A DNA stretch of 64,000 nucleotides from Calliopsis andreniformis (lineage: Eukaryota; Arthropoda; Insecta; Hymenoptera; Andrenidae): contig NW_027480492.1 of the NCBI RefSeq assembly GCF_051401765.1, forward strand, positions 558,001 through 622,000, given 5' to 3'. Each line of letters opens with the position of its first letter. The stretch's first letter is position 1. The notes below the pieces were generated by a model, which was not told the origin of the DNA, made no database searches, and worked only from the letters and a program-made list of their open reading frames with translations. Below, piece by piece: positions 12,855 through 25,489 of this stretch. A program made the position numbers and the translations under genes.

Positions 12855-14605
12855 TCAATCCTCAATCCTCAATCCTCAATAGTCAATCTCCAATCCTAGA
12901 TCCTCAATCCCCAATCTTCAATCCTTAATCCTCAATCTTCAATCCTCATTCCCCAGTCCTCAATCTTCAATCCTCAATGCTCAATCCTCAATCCTCAATT
13001 CTCAATCCTCAGTCCTCAATCCACAATCCTCAACCCTCCAACCTCAATCCTCGACCGTGAGTCCTCGTCCTCAATCCTCAAACCTCAATCCTCAATCCTC
13101 AATCTACAATCTTCAATACTCAATCTTCAATCCTCAATCCTCAAACCTCAATCCTCAATCCTCAGTCCCCAATCCTCAATATTCAACACACAACCCTCAG
13201 CCATCAATCCTCAATACTCAACCATCAATCCTCAATTCTCAATACTCAATAGAATGTCCTGAATTATCATGGTTCAATACTCAATCCACAAAATTCAATA
13301 ATCAAATCTCAATCCACAAACATCAATTCTCATCACTCAACACTGAACGCTCAGTCCTCAATTCTCAATCCTGAATCCTCAGTCCTCAGTCCTCAATACT
13401 CAATCTTCAATCCTCAATCCTCAGTCCACAAACCTCAATTCTGAATACTCAACCCTGCATCCTCAATCTTCAGCCCTCATTCCTCAACAATCAGTTGTCA
13501 ATCCTCAATCCCCAATGTAATATCCTCAATTCACAGTTTTCAATACGTAATACTCAATCTGCAATCTTCAAATCTCTATCCACAAACATCAATCCTCATC
13601 ACTCAACCCTGAACGCTCAGTCCTCAATGTTCAATCCTCAATCCTCAATTCTCAATCTTCAACCCTCAATACTGAATTTTCAATCCTCAACCCTCAATCC
13701 TCAATCCTCAATCCTCAATCCTCAGTAATCAATCCTCAATCTTCAATACTCAATCGTCAATCCTCAGTCCTCAATACTCAATCCTCAATTCTGTTTCCTC
13801 AAACCTCAATCCTCAACCCTCAGTCCTCAACCTCAACACTCAATCTTCAATCCTCAATCCTCAAGCCTCAATCCTCAATCCTCAATCTTCAATCCTCAGT
13901 ACTCAATCTGCAATCTTCAATCCTCAATCCTCAATCCTCAATACTCATTCTTCAATCCTCAACACCCAATCCTCAATCCTCAATCCTCAATAATCAATCT
14001 CCAATCCTAGATCCGCAATCCCTAATCGTCAATCCTTAATCCTCAATCCTCAATCCCCAGTCCTCAATCTTCAATCCTCAATGCTCCATCCTCAATCCTC
14101 AATCCTCAGGCGTCAATCCTCAACCCTCAATCCTCAAACCTCAGTCCTCAACCGTCAGACCTCGTCCTCAATCCTCAGCCCTCAATCCTCAACGCCCAAT
14201 CTTCAATCATCAATACTCAATCTTCAATCCTCAATCCTCAATCCTCAATCCTCAATCCTCAATCCTCAGTCATCAATCCTCAATCTTCAATACTCAATCG
14301 TCAATCCTCAGTCCTCAATCCTCAATCCCCAATCCTCGTTCCTCAAACCTCAATCCTCAACCCTCAGTCCTCATCCTCAGTTCACAATTCTCAATCCTCA
14401 ATCCTCAATCCTCAATCCTCAATCTTCAATCCTCAATAATCAATCTCCAATCCTAGATCCTCAATCCCCAATCCTCAAGCCTTAATCCTCAATCTTCAAT
14501 CCTCAATCCCCAGTCCTCAAACTACAATCCTCAATGCTCAATCCTTAATCCTCAGTCCTCAGTCCTCAATCCTCAATCCTCAATCCTCAAACGTCAATCC
14601 TCAAT
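12855..14605. repeat. 1.75-kb sub-block, first copy in unit B
   Basis: Counterpart of 310-2060, shifted by 12,545, with landmarks at 13057, 13495 and 14081. Two single-base differences from A were noted: near 13,660 (CAATTCTC against CAGTTCTC) and near 14,025 (CCCTAATCG against CCCCAATCG). Confidence 0.85.
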
Positions 14606-14911
14606 CCCCAATTCTCAATCCTCAATCCTCAATCCTCAATCCTCAATATTCAATCCTCAATCCTCAATCTTCAATCCTCAATACTCAACCTTCAATCCTC
14701 AATCCTCAATCCTCAATCCCCAATTCTCTATCCTCAATCGTCAGGCTTCAGTACTCAATACTCAATCTTCAATCCTCAATCCTAAATCCTCATTCCTCAA
14801 TCCTCAATCCTCAATCCTCTATCCTCAATCATCAATCCTCAGTCTTCAATACTCAATCCTCAATCTTCAATCCTCAATACTCAATCCTCAATCCTCAATC
14901 CTCAATCCTAA

Positions 14912-16267
14912 ATGTTCAATCCGCAATACCCAATCCTCAATCGTCAATCCTCAATCCCCAATCCTCAATCTTCAATCCTCAACCCTCAATCCTCAATCCA
15001 CAATCCTCAATACTCAATCCTCAATCTTCAATCCTCAATCCTCAATCCTCAATCCTCAATCCTCAATCTTCAATCCTCAGTACTCAATCTGCAATCTTCA
15101 ATCCTCAATCCTCAATCCTCAATACTCATTCTTCAATACTCAATACCCAATCCTCAATCTTCTATCCTCAATCCTCAATCCTCAATCCTCGATTCTCAAT
15201 CCTCAATCCTCAATCCTCTGACCATGAACATCAATATTCAACCCTCGCTCCTCGTCCTCAATCCACAACCCTCAATCCTCGATCCTCAATCTTCAATCAT
15301 CAATATTCAATCTTCAATCCTCAATCCTCAGTACTCAATGTTCAATCCTCAATACGCAATCCTCAATCTTCAATCCTCAATCCTCAATCCTCAATCCTCA
15401 ATCCTCAGTCCTCAATCCTCAGTCCTCAAACCTCAATCCTTATTCCTCAATCCTGAATCCTCAATCTCCAGCCCTCAGTCCTCAACAATCAGTTGTCAGT
15501 CCTCAATCCTCAGTAGAATATCCTCAATTCACAGGCCTCAATACTCAATACTCAACCTGCAATCTTCAAATCTCTATCCACAAACATCAATTCTCAACCC
15601 TCAATCCTCAGTCCTCAGGCCTCAAACCTCAATCCTCAAACCTCAGCCCTCATCCTCAATCCTCAATCCTCAATCCTCAATCCTCAATCCTCAATCTTCA
15701 ATCCTCAATACTCAATCTTCAATAATCAATCCTCAGCTCTCAATCCTCAATACTCAATCCTCAATCGTCAATCCTCAATCCTCAATCCTCAATCTTCAAT
15801 CCTCAATCCTCAATCCTCAATCCTCAATCCTCAACCTTCAATCCTCAATACTCAATCCTCAATCCTCAATCCTCAATCTTCAATCCTCAATACTCAATCT
15901 TCAATCCTCAATCCTCAATCCTCAATCCTCAATCTTCAATCCTCAATCCTCAATCCTCAATCCTCAATACTCATTCTTCAATCCTCAACGCCCAATCCTC
16001 AATCTTCAATCCTCAATCCTCAATCCTCAATTCTCAATCCTCAATACTCAATCCTCAAACGTCAATCCTCCATCCCGAATCCTCAATCTCCAATCGTCAA
16101 TCCTCAATCCTCAATCGTCAATCCTCAATCCTCAATGTTCAGCCCTCAATACCCAATCCTCAATCTTCAATCCTCAATCCTCAATCCCCAATCCTCAATC
16201 CTCAATCCTCATTCATCAATCCTCAATCCTCAATCCTCAATCTTCAATCCTTAATACTCAATCTTGA
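14912..16267 (+). other. Longest repeat-derived open frame (451 codons), probably not a gene
   Basis: ATG at 14912 is followed by 451 codons of low-complexity sequence in which ILNPQSS is repeated with variants (ILNLQSS, IFNPQYS, VLKPQSS). There is no signal peptide, membrane segment or known domain. The heptamer gives this peptide in all three forward frames, so openness is expected from the DNA alone. In copy A one C-to-A change near 2697 creates TAG and splits the same frame, although the surrounding DNA is nearly identical, which argues against selection for the protein. There is no purine-rich ribosome-binding site upstream. If it were translated, the product would be rich in Ser, Asn, Gln, Pro, Ile and Leu. 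Confidence 0.08.
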
Positions 16268-16350
16268 ATCCTCAATCCTCAATCCTCTATCCTCAATCCT
16301 CATTGTTCAATCCTCAATACCCAATCCGCAATCTTCAATCCTCAATCCTC
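15950..16350. repeat. 385-bp segment (55 heptamers) present in copy B, absent from copy A
   Basis: The offset between copies A and B changes from 12,545 to 12,930 here, a difference of 385, exactly 55 x 7. Its left part (about 15,955-16,225) resembles 29,716-29,986, including the words CAACGCCC and CATTCATCAA. Its right part (about 16,240-16,350) resembles 55,416-55,525 and continues without a break into sequence that A also has. That continuity suggests the B arrangement is older and A lost the segment. The exact edges cannot be placed inside the repeat. Confidence 0.8.
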
Positions 16351-17336
16351 AATCCTCATTCTTCAATCCTCAATACCCAATCCTCAATCTCCAATCCTCA
16401 ATCCTCAATCCTCAATTCTCAATCCTCAATCCCCAGTCCTCAGGCCTCAAACCCCAATCCTCAAACCTCAGCCCTCATCCTCAATCCTCAATCCTCAATC
16501 CTCAATCCTCAATCCTCAATCCTCAATACTCAATCTTCAATAATCAATCCTCCGCTCTCAATCCTCAATACTCAATCCTCAATCGTCAATCCTCAATCCT
16601 CAATCCTGAATCTTCAATCCTCAATCCTCAATCCTCAATCCTCAATACTCAATCTTCAATCCTCAATACTCAATCCTCAATCCTCAATCCTCAATCTTCA
16701 ATCCTCAACCCTCAATCCTCAATTCTCAATCCTTAATCCTCAATCCTCAATCCTCAATCCCCAATCCTCATTCTTCAAACCTCTAACCTCAACCCTCAGT
16801 ACTCATCCTCAATTCTCAATTCTCAATCCCCAATCCTCAATGCTCAATCTTCAATCATCAATACTCAATCATCAATCCTCAATTCTCAATACTCAATAGA
16901 ATATCCTGAAATCTCATGGTTCAATACTCAATCCACAACATTCAATAATCAAATCTCAATCCACAAACATCAATTCTCATCACACAGACCTGAACGCTCA
17001 GTCCTCAATGTTCAATCCTCATTCCTCAATTCTCAATCTTCAATCCTCAATACTGAATCTTGAATCCTCAATTCTCAATCCTCAATCTTCAATCCTCAGT
17101 TCCCAATCCTCAATCTTCAATCCTGAATCCTCAAACCTCAATCCTCAATCCTCAATCCACAGTCCTTAGGCCTCAAACCTCAACCCTCAACTCTCAGAAG
17201 TCATCCTCAATCCTCAATCCTCAATCCTCAACCCGCAATCCTCAATCTTCAATCGTCAATACTCAATCTTCAATCCTCAATCCTCAATCCTCAATACTCA
17301 ACCCATCAATCCTCAATTCTCAATACTCAATAGAAT

Positions 17337-17354
17337 ATCCTGAATTTTCAGGAT
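17337..17354. repeat. 18-base inverted repeat, copy in unit B
   Basis: Identical to the one at 4407 and 12,930 bases from it, carried by the large duplication. Confidence 0.8.
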
Positions 17355-19875
17355 TCAATACTCAAACCTCAACCCTCAACCCTCAGCCCTCATCCTCAAT
17401 CCTCAACCCTCAATCCTCAATCCTCAATATTCAATCCTCAATCGTCAATCCTCAATCCTCAATGTTCAATCCTCAATACCCAATCCTCAATCTTCAGTCC
17501 TCAGCCCTCAAACCTCAATCCTCAACCCTCAGACCTCATCCTTAATCCTCAGTCCTCAATCCTCAATCCTCAATCTTCAATCCTCAATACTGAACCTTCA
17601 ATCCTCAATCCTCAGTCCTCAAACCTCAATTCTGAATCATCAATCCTGAATCCTCAATCTTCAGCCCTCAGCCCTCAACAATCAGTTGTCAATCCTCAGT
17701 CCCAAATCCTCAATCCTCAACCCTCAGTCCTCATCCTAAATTCTCAATTCTCAATCCTCAATCCTCAATCCTTAATCCTCAAGCCTCAGCCCTCATCCTC
17801 AATCCTCAATCCTCAATTCTCAGTCCTCAATCCACAATCCTCAATTCTCAATCCTCAATCCTCAGTCCTCAGTCCTCAAACCTCAATCCTCAACCCTCAG
17901 TCCTCATCCTAAATTCTCAATTCTCAATCCTCAATCCTCAATCCTCAATCCTCAACCCTCAGCCCTAATCCTCAATCCTCAATCCTCAATTCTCAGTCCT
18001 CAATCCTCAATCCTCAATTCTCAATCCTCAATCCTCAGTCCTCAGTCCTCAAACCTCAATCCTCAACCCTCAGCCCTCATCCTCAATCCTCAATCCTCAA
18101 TCCTCAATCCTCAATCGTCAATCTTCAATCCTCAATACTCAATCTTCAATCCTCAATCGTCAATCCTCAATCCTCAATCCTCAATCCTCAACCATCAATC
18201 CTCATTCTGCAATCCTCAATACCCAATCCTGAATCTTCAATCCTCAATCCTCAATTCTCAATCCTCAATCCTCAATCCTCAATCATCAATCCTCATTCTT
18301 CAATCCTCAATCCTCAATCCTCAATCTTCAATCCAAATCCTCAATCCTCAATACTCAATCCTCAAACCTCAGTCCTCAAACCTCAATCCTGAATCCTCAT
18401 TCCTGAATGCTCAACCTTCAGCCACCACTCCTCAACAATCAGTTGTCAATCCTCAATCCTCAATAGAGTATCATCAATTCACAGTTTTCATTACTCAATA
18501 CTCAATCTGCAATCTTGAAATCTCTATCCACAAACATCAATTCTCATCACTCAACCATCAACACTCAGTCCCCAATCCTCAATATTCAATCCTCAATCCT
18601 CAATCCTCAATAGACAATCCTCAAACCTCAATCCTCACTCCTCAGCCCTCAAACCTCAACCCTCAACCCTCAGCCCTCATCTTCAATCCTCAATCCTCAA
18701 TCCTCAATCCTCAATCTTCAATCCTCAATCTTCAATCCTCAATACTCAACCTTCAATCCTCACTCCTCAGTTCTCAAACCTCAATTCTGAATTCTCAAAC
18801 CTGAATCCTCAATCTTCAGCCCTCAGTCCTCAACAATCAGTTGTCAATCCTCAGTCCCAAATCCTCAATTCTCAACCCTCAGTCCTCATCCTCAATTCTC
18901 AATTCTCAATCCTCAATCCTCAATCCTCAATCCTCAATCCTCAATCCTCAATCCTCAGACCTCAAACCTCAGTCCTGATCCCTCAATCCTGAATCCTCAA
19001 TCTTCAGCCCTCACTCCTCAACAATCAGTTGTCAATCCTCAATCCTCAATAGAGTATCATCAATTCACAGTTTTCATTACTCAATACTCAATCTGCAATC
19101 TTCAAATCTCTATCCACAAACATCAATTCTCATCACTCAACCCTCAACACTCAGTCCCCAATCCTCAACATTCAATCCTCAATCCTCAATCCTCAATCCA
19201 CAATCCTCAAACTTCAATCCTCGATACTCAGCCTTCAATGCTCAATCCTCAATCCTCAATCCTCACTTCTCAATCCTCAATCGTCAATCTTCAATCCTCA
19301 ATACTCAATCTTCAATCCTCAATCATCAATCCTCAATCCTCAATCCTTATTCTTCAATCCTCAATACCCAATCCTCAATCTTCAATCCTCAATCCTCAAT
19401 CCTCAATTCTCAATCATCAATCCTCAGTCCTCAGCCCTCAAACCTCAATCCTCAACCCTCAGCCCTCATCCTCAATCCTCAATCCTCAATCCTCAATCCT
19501 CAATCTTCAATCCTCAATACTCTACCTTCAATCCTCAATCCTCAGTCCTCAAACCTCAATTCTGAATTCTCAATCCTGAATCCTCAATCTTCAGGCCTCA
19601 GCCCTCAACAATCAGTTGTCAATCCTCAGTCCCAAATCCTTAATCCTCAACCCTCAGTCCTCATCCTAAATTCTCAATTCTCAGTCCTCAATCCTCAATC
19701 CTCAATCCTCAACTCACAGCCCTCATCCTCAATCCTCAATCCTCAATTCTCAGTCCTCAATCCTCAATCCTCAATTCTCAATCCTCAATCCGCAGTCCTC
19801 AGTCCTCAAACCTCAATCCTCAATCCTCAATCCTCAATCCTCAATCCTCAACCCTCAATCTTCATTCCTCAAACC

Positions 19876-21627
19876 TCAATCCTCAATCCTCAATCCTCAA
19901 TAGTCAATCTCCAATCCTAGATCCTCAATCCCCAATCTTCAATCCTTAATCCTCAATCTTCAATCCTCATTCCCCAGTCCTCAATCTTCAATCCTCAATG
20001 CTCAATCCTCAATCCTCAATTCTCAATCCTCAGTCCTCAATCCACAATCCTCAACCCTCCAACCTCAATCCTCGACCGTGAGTCCTCGTCCTCAATCCTC
20101 AAACCTCAATCCTCAATCCTCAATCTACAATCTTCAATACTCAATCTTCAATCCTCAATCCTCAAACCTCAATCCTCAATCCTCAATCCCCAATCCTCAA
20201 TATTCAACACACAACCCTTAGCCATCAATCCTCAATACTCAACCATCAATCCTCAATTCTCAATACTCAATAGAATGTCCTGAATTCTCATGGTTCAATA
20301 CTCAATCCACAACATTCAATAATCAAATCTCAATCCACAAACATCAATTCTCATCACTCAACACTGAACGCTCAGTCCTTAATGCTCAATCCTCAATCCT
20401 CAGTCCTCAGTCCTCAATCCTCAAACGTCAATCCTCAACCGTCAGTCCACAAACCTCAATTCTGAATACTCAACCCTGCATCCTCAATCTTCAGCCCTCA
20501 TTCCTCAACAATCAGTTGTCAATCCTCAATCCCCAATGTAATATCCTCAATTCACAGTTTTCAATACGTAATACTCAATCTGCAATCTTCAAATCTCTAT
20601 CCACAAACATCAATCCTCATCTCTCAACCCTGAACGCTCAGTCCTCAATGTTCAATCCTCAATCCTCAATTCTCAATCTTCAACCCTCAATACTGAATTT
20701 TCAATGCTCAACCCTCAATCCTCAATCCTCAATCCTCAATCCTCAGTAATCAATCCTCAATCTTCAATACTCAATCGTCAATCCTCAGTCCTCAATACTC
20801 AATCCTCAATTCTGTTTCCTCAAACCTCAATCCTCAACCCTCAGTCCTCAACCTCAACACTCAATCTTCAATCCTCAATCCTCAGGCCTCAATCCTCAGT
20901 CCTCAATCTTCAATCCTCAGTACTCAATCTGCAATCTTCAATCCTCAATCCTCAATCCTCAATACTCATTCTTCAATCCTCAACACCCAATCCTCAATCC
21001 TCAATCCTCAATAATCAATCTCCAATCCTAGATCCGCAATCCCCAATCGTCAATCCTTAATCCTCAATCCTCAATCCCCAGTTACTCAATCTTCAATCCT
21101 CAATGCTCCATCCTCAATCCTCAATCCTCAGGCGTCAATCCTCAATCCTCAATCCTCAAACCTCAGTCCTCAACCGTCAGACCTCGTCCTCAATCCTCAG
21201 CCCTCAATCCTCAACGCCCAATCTTCAATCATCAATACTCAATCTTCAATCCTCAATCCTCAATCCTCAATCCTCAATCCTCAATCCTCAGTCATCAATC
21301 CTCAATCTTCAATACTCAATCGTCAATCCTCAGTCCTCAATCCTCAATCCCCAATCCTCGTTCCTCAAACCTCAATCCTCAACCCTCAGTCCTCATCCTC
21401 AGTTCACAATTCTCAATCCTCAATCCTCAATCCTCAATCCTCAATCTTCAATCCTCAATAATCAATCTCCAATCCTAGATCCTCAATCCCCAATCCTCAA
21501 GCCTTAATCCTCAATCTTCAATCCTCAATCCCCAGTCCTCAAACTACAATCCTCAATGCTCAATCCTTAATCCTCAGTCCTCAGTCCACAATCGTCAATC
21601 CTCAATCCTCAAACGTCAATCCTCAAC
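19876..21627. repeat. 1.75-kb sub-block, second copy in unit B
   Basis: Counterpart of 6946-8697, shifted by 12,930, with landmarks at 20078, 20516 and 21103. It differs from A at about 20,199 (CAATATTC against CAATGTTC) and about 20,314 (CCACAACATTC against CCACAAAATTC). These differences show which bases have changed since the large duplication. Confidence 0.85.
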
Positions 21628-24600
21628 CGTCAGTCCTCGTCCTCAATCCTCAACCCTCAATCCTCAATCCTCAATCTTCAATCCCCAATACTCAATCTTC
21701 AATTCTCAATCCTCAATCCTCAATCCTCAATCTTCAATCCCCAATCCTCAATCCTCAATCCTCAATCCTCATTCTTGAATCCTCAACGCCCAATCCTCAA
21801 CCTTCAATCCTCAATCCTCAATCCTCAATTCTCAATCCTCAATCCTCAGTCCTCAGTCCTCAAACCTCAATCCTCAACCCTCAGCCCTCATCCTCAATCC
21901 TCAATCCTCAACCCTCAATCCTCAATCTTCAATCCTCAATACTCAATCTTCAATCCTCAATCCTCAATTCTCAATCCTCAATACTCAATCCTCAAACGTG
22001 AATCCCCCATCCCCAATCCTCAATCTTCAATCGTCAATCCTCAATCCTCAATCCTCAATCCTCAGTCCTCAAACCTCAATTCTGAATCATCAATCCTGAA
22101 TCCTCAATCTTCAGCCCTCAGCCCTCAACAATCAGTTGTCAATCCTCAGTCCCAAATCCTCAATCCTCAACCCTCAGTCCTCATCCTAAATTCTCAATTC
22201 TCAATCCTCAATCCTCAATCCTTAATCCTCAACCCTCAGCCCTCATCCTCAATCCTCAATCCTCAATTCTCAGTCCTCAATCCACAATCCTCAATTCTCA
22301 ATCCTCAATCCTCAGTCCTCAGTCCTCAAACCTCAACCCTCAACCCTCAGTCCTCATCCTAAATTCTCAATTCTCAATCCTCAATCCTCAATCCTCAATC
22401 CTCAACCCTCAGCCCTAATCCTCAATCCTCAATCCTCAATTCTCAGTCCTCAATCCTCAATCCTCAATTCTCAATCCTCAATCCTCAGTCCTCAGTCCTC
22501 AAACCTCAATCCTCAACCCTCAGCCCTCATCCTCAATCCTCAATCCTCAATCCTCAATCCTCAATCGTCAATCTTCAATCCTCAATACTCAATCTTCAAT
22601 CCTCAATCGTCAATCCTCAATCCTCAATCCTCAATCCTCAACCATCAATCCTCATTCTGCAATCCTCAATACCCAATCCTGAATCTTCAATCCTCAATCC
22701 TCAATCCTCAATCCTCAATCCTCAATCCTCAATCCTCAATCATCAATCCTCATTCTTCAATCCTTAATCCTCAATCCTCAATCTTCAATCCTCAATCCTC
22801 AATCCTCAATACTCAATCCTCAAACCTCAGTCCTCAAACCTCAATCCTGAATTCTCATTCCTGAATCCTCAACCTTCAGCCACCACTCCTCAACAATCAG
22901 TTGTCAACCCTCAATCCTCAATAGAGTATCATCAATTCACAGTTTTCATTACTCAACACTCAATCTGCAATCTTGAAATCTCTATCCACAAACATCAATT
23001 CTCATCACTCAACCATCAACACTCAGTCCCCAATCCTCAATATTCAATCCTCAATCCTCAATCCTCAATCCACAATCCTCAAACCTCAATCCTCACTCCA
23101 CAGCCCTCAAACCTCAACCCTCAACCCTCAGCCCTCATCTTCAATCCTCAATCCTCAATCCTCAGTAATCAATCCTCAATCTTCAATACTCAATCGTCAA
23201 TCCTCAGTCCTCAATACTCAATCCTCAATTCTGTTTCCTCAAACCTCAATCCTCAACCCTCAGTCCTCAACCTCAACACTCAATCTTCAATCCTCAATCC
23301 TCAAGCCTCAATCCTCAGTCCTCAATCTTCAATCCTCAGTAGTCAATCTGCAATCTTCAATCCTCAATCCTCAATCCTCAATACTCATTCTTCAATCCTC
23401 AACACCCAATCCTCAATCCTCAATCCTCAATAATCAATCTCCAATCCTAGATCCGCAATCCCCAATCGTCAATCCTTAATCCTCAATCCTCAATCCCCAG
23501 TTACTCAATCTTCAATCCTCAATGCTCCATCCTCAATCCTCAATCCTCAGGCGTCAATCCTCAATCCTCAATCCTCAAACCTCAGTCCTCAACCGTCAGA
23601 CCTCGTCCTCAATCCTCAGCCCTCAATCCTCAACGCCCAATCTTCAATCATCAATACTCAATCTTCAATCCTCAATCCTCAATCCTCAATCCTCAATCCT
23701 CAATCCTCAGTCATCAATCCTCAATCTTCAATACTCAATCGTCAATCCTCAGTCCTCAATCCTCAATCCCCAATCCTCGTTCCTCAAACCTCAATCCTCA
23801 ACCCTCAGTCCTCATCCTCAGTTCACAATCCTCAATGCTCAATCCTTAATCCTCAACCATCAATCCTCATTCTGCAATCCTCAATACCCAATCCTGAATC
23901 TTCAATCCTCAATCCTCAATCCTCAATCCTCAATCCTCAATCCTCAATCATCAATCCTCATTCTTCAATCCTTAATCCTCAATCCTCAATCTTCAATCCT
24001 CAATCCTCAATCCTCAATACTCAATCCTCAAACCTCAGTCCTCAAACCTCAATCCTGAATCCTCATTCCTGAATCCTCAACCTTCAGCCACCACTCCTCA
24101 ACAATCAGTTGTCAATCCTCAATCCTCAATAGAGTATCATCAATTCACAGTTTTCATTACTCAATACTCAATCTGCAATCTTGAAATCTCTATCCACAAA
24201 CATCAATTCTCATCACTCAACCATCAACACTCAGTCCCCAATCCTCAATATTCAATCCTCAATCCTCAATCCTCAATCCACAATCCTCAAACCTCAATCC
24301 TCACTCCTCAGCCCTCAAACCTCAACCCTCAACCCTCAGCCCTCATCTTCAATCCTCAATCCTCAATCCTCAATCCTCAATCTTCAATCCTCAATCTTCA
24401 ATCCTCAATACTCAACCTTCAATCCTCACTCCTCAGTTCTCAAACCTCAATTCTGAATTCTCAAACCTGAATCCTCAATCTTCAGCCCTCAGTCCTCAAC
24501 AATCAGTTGTCAATCCTCAGTCCCAAATCCTCAATTCTCAACCCTCAGTCCTCATCCTCAATTCTCAATTCTCAATCCTCAATCCTCAATCCTCAATCCT

Positions 24601-25489
24601 CAATCCTCAATCCTCAATCCTCAGTCCTCAAACCTCAGTCCTGATCCCTCAATCCTGAATCCTCAATCTTCAGCCCTCACTCCTCAACAATCAGTTGTCA
24701 ATCCTCAATCCTCAATAGAGTATCATCAATTCACAGTTTTCATTACTCAATACTCAATCTGCAATCTTCAAATCTCTATCCACAAACATCAATTCTCATC
24801 ACTCAACCCTCAACACTCAGTCCCCAATCCTCAACATTCAATCCTCAATCCTCAATCCTCAATCCACAATCCTCAAACTTCAATCCTCGATACTCAGCCT
24901 TCAATGCTCAATCCTCAATCCTCAATCCTCACTTCTCAATCCTCAATCGTCAATCTTCAATCCTCAATCCTCAATACTCAATCTTCAATCCTCAATCATC
25001 AATCCTCAATCCTCAATCCTTATTCTTCAATCCTCAATACCCAATCCTCAATCTTCAATCCTCAATCCTCAATCCTCAATTCTCAATCATCAATCCTCAG
25101 TCCTCAGCCCTCAAACCTCAATCCTCAACCCTCAGCCCTCATCCTCAATCCTCAATCCTCAATCCTCAATCCTCAATCTTCAATCCTCAATACTCTACCC
25201 TCAATCCTCAGTCCTCAGTCCTCAAACCTCAATTCTGAATTCTCAATCCTGAATCCTCAACCTTCAGGCCTCAGCCCTCACCAATCAGTTGTCAATCCTC
25301 AGTCCCAAATCCTTAATCCTCAACCCTCAGTCCTCATCCTAAATTCTCAATTCTCAGTCCTCAATCCTCAATCCTCAATCCTCAACTCACAGCCCTCATC
25401 CTCAATACTCAATCCTCAATTCTCAGTCCTCAATCCTCAATCCTCAATTCTCAATCCTCAATCCGCAGTCCTCAGTCCTCAAACCTCAA

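Larger units (their letters stand above)
12546..25475. repeat. Higher-order repeat copy B (about 12.9 kb), tandem with copy A
   Basis: This is the direct repeat of copy A, head to tail with no spacer. It keeps a 385-bp stretch (about 15,950-16,350) that A lacks. It ends near 25,475-25,490, where the sequence switches to a block otherwise found after about 6,890 in copy A. Differences from A cluster in the last 300 bases: the island reads CACCAATCAG instead of CAACAATCAG, and a nearby CAACCCACAG reads CAACTCACAG. The right edge is approximate because simple heptamers on both sides blur it. Confidence 0.92.
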
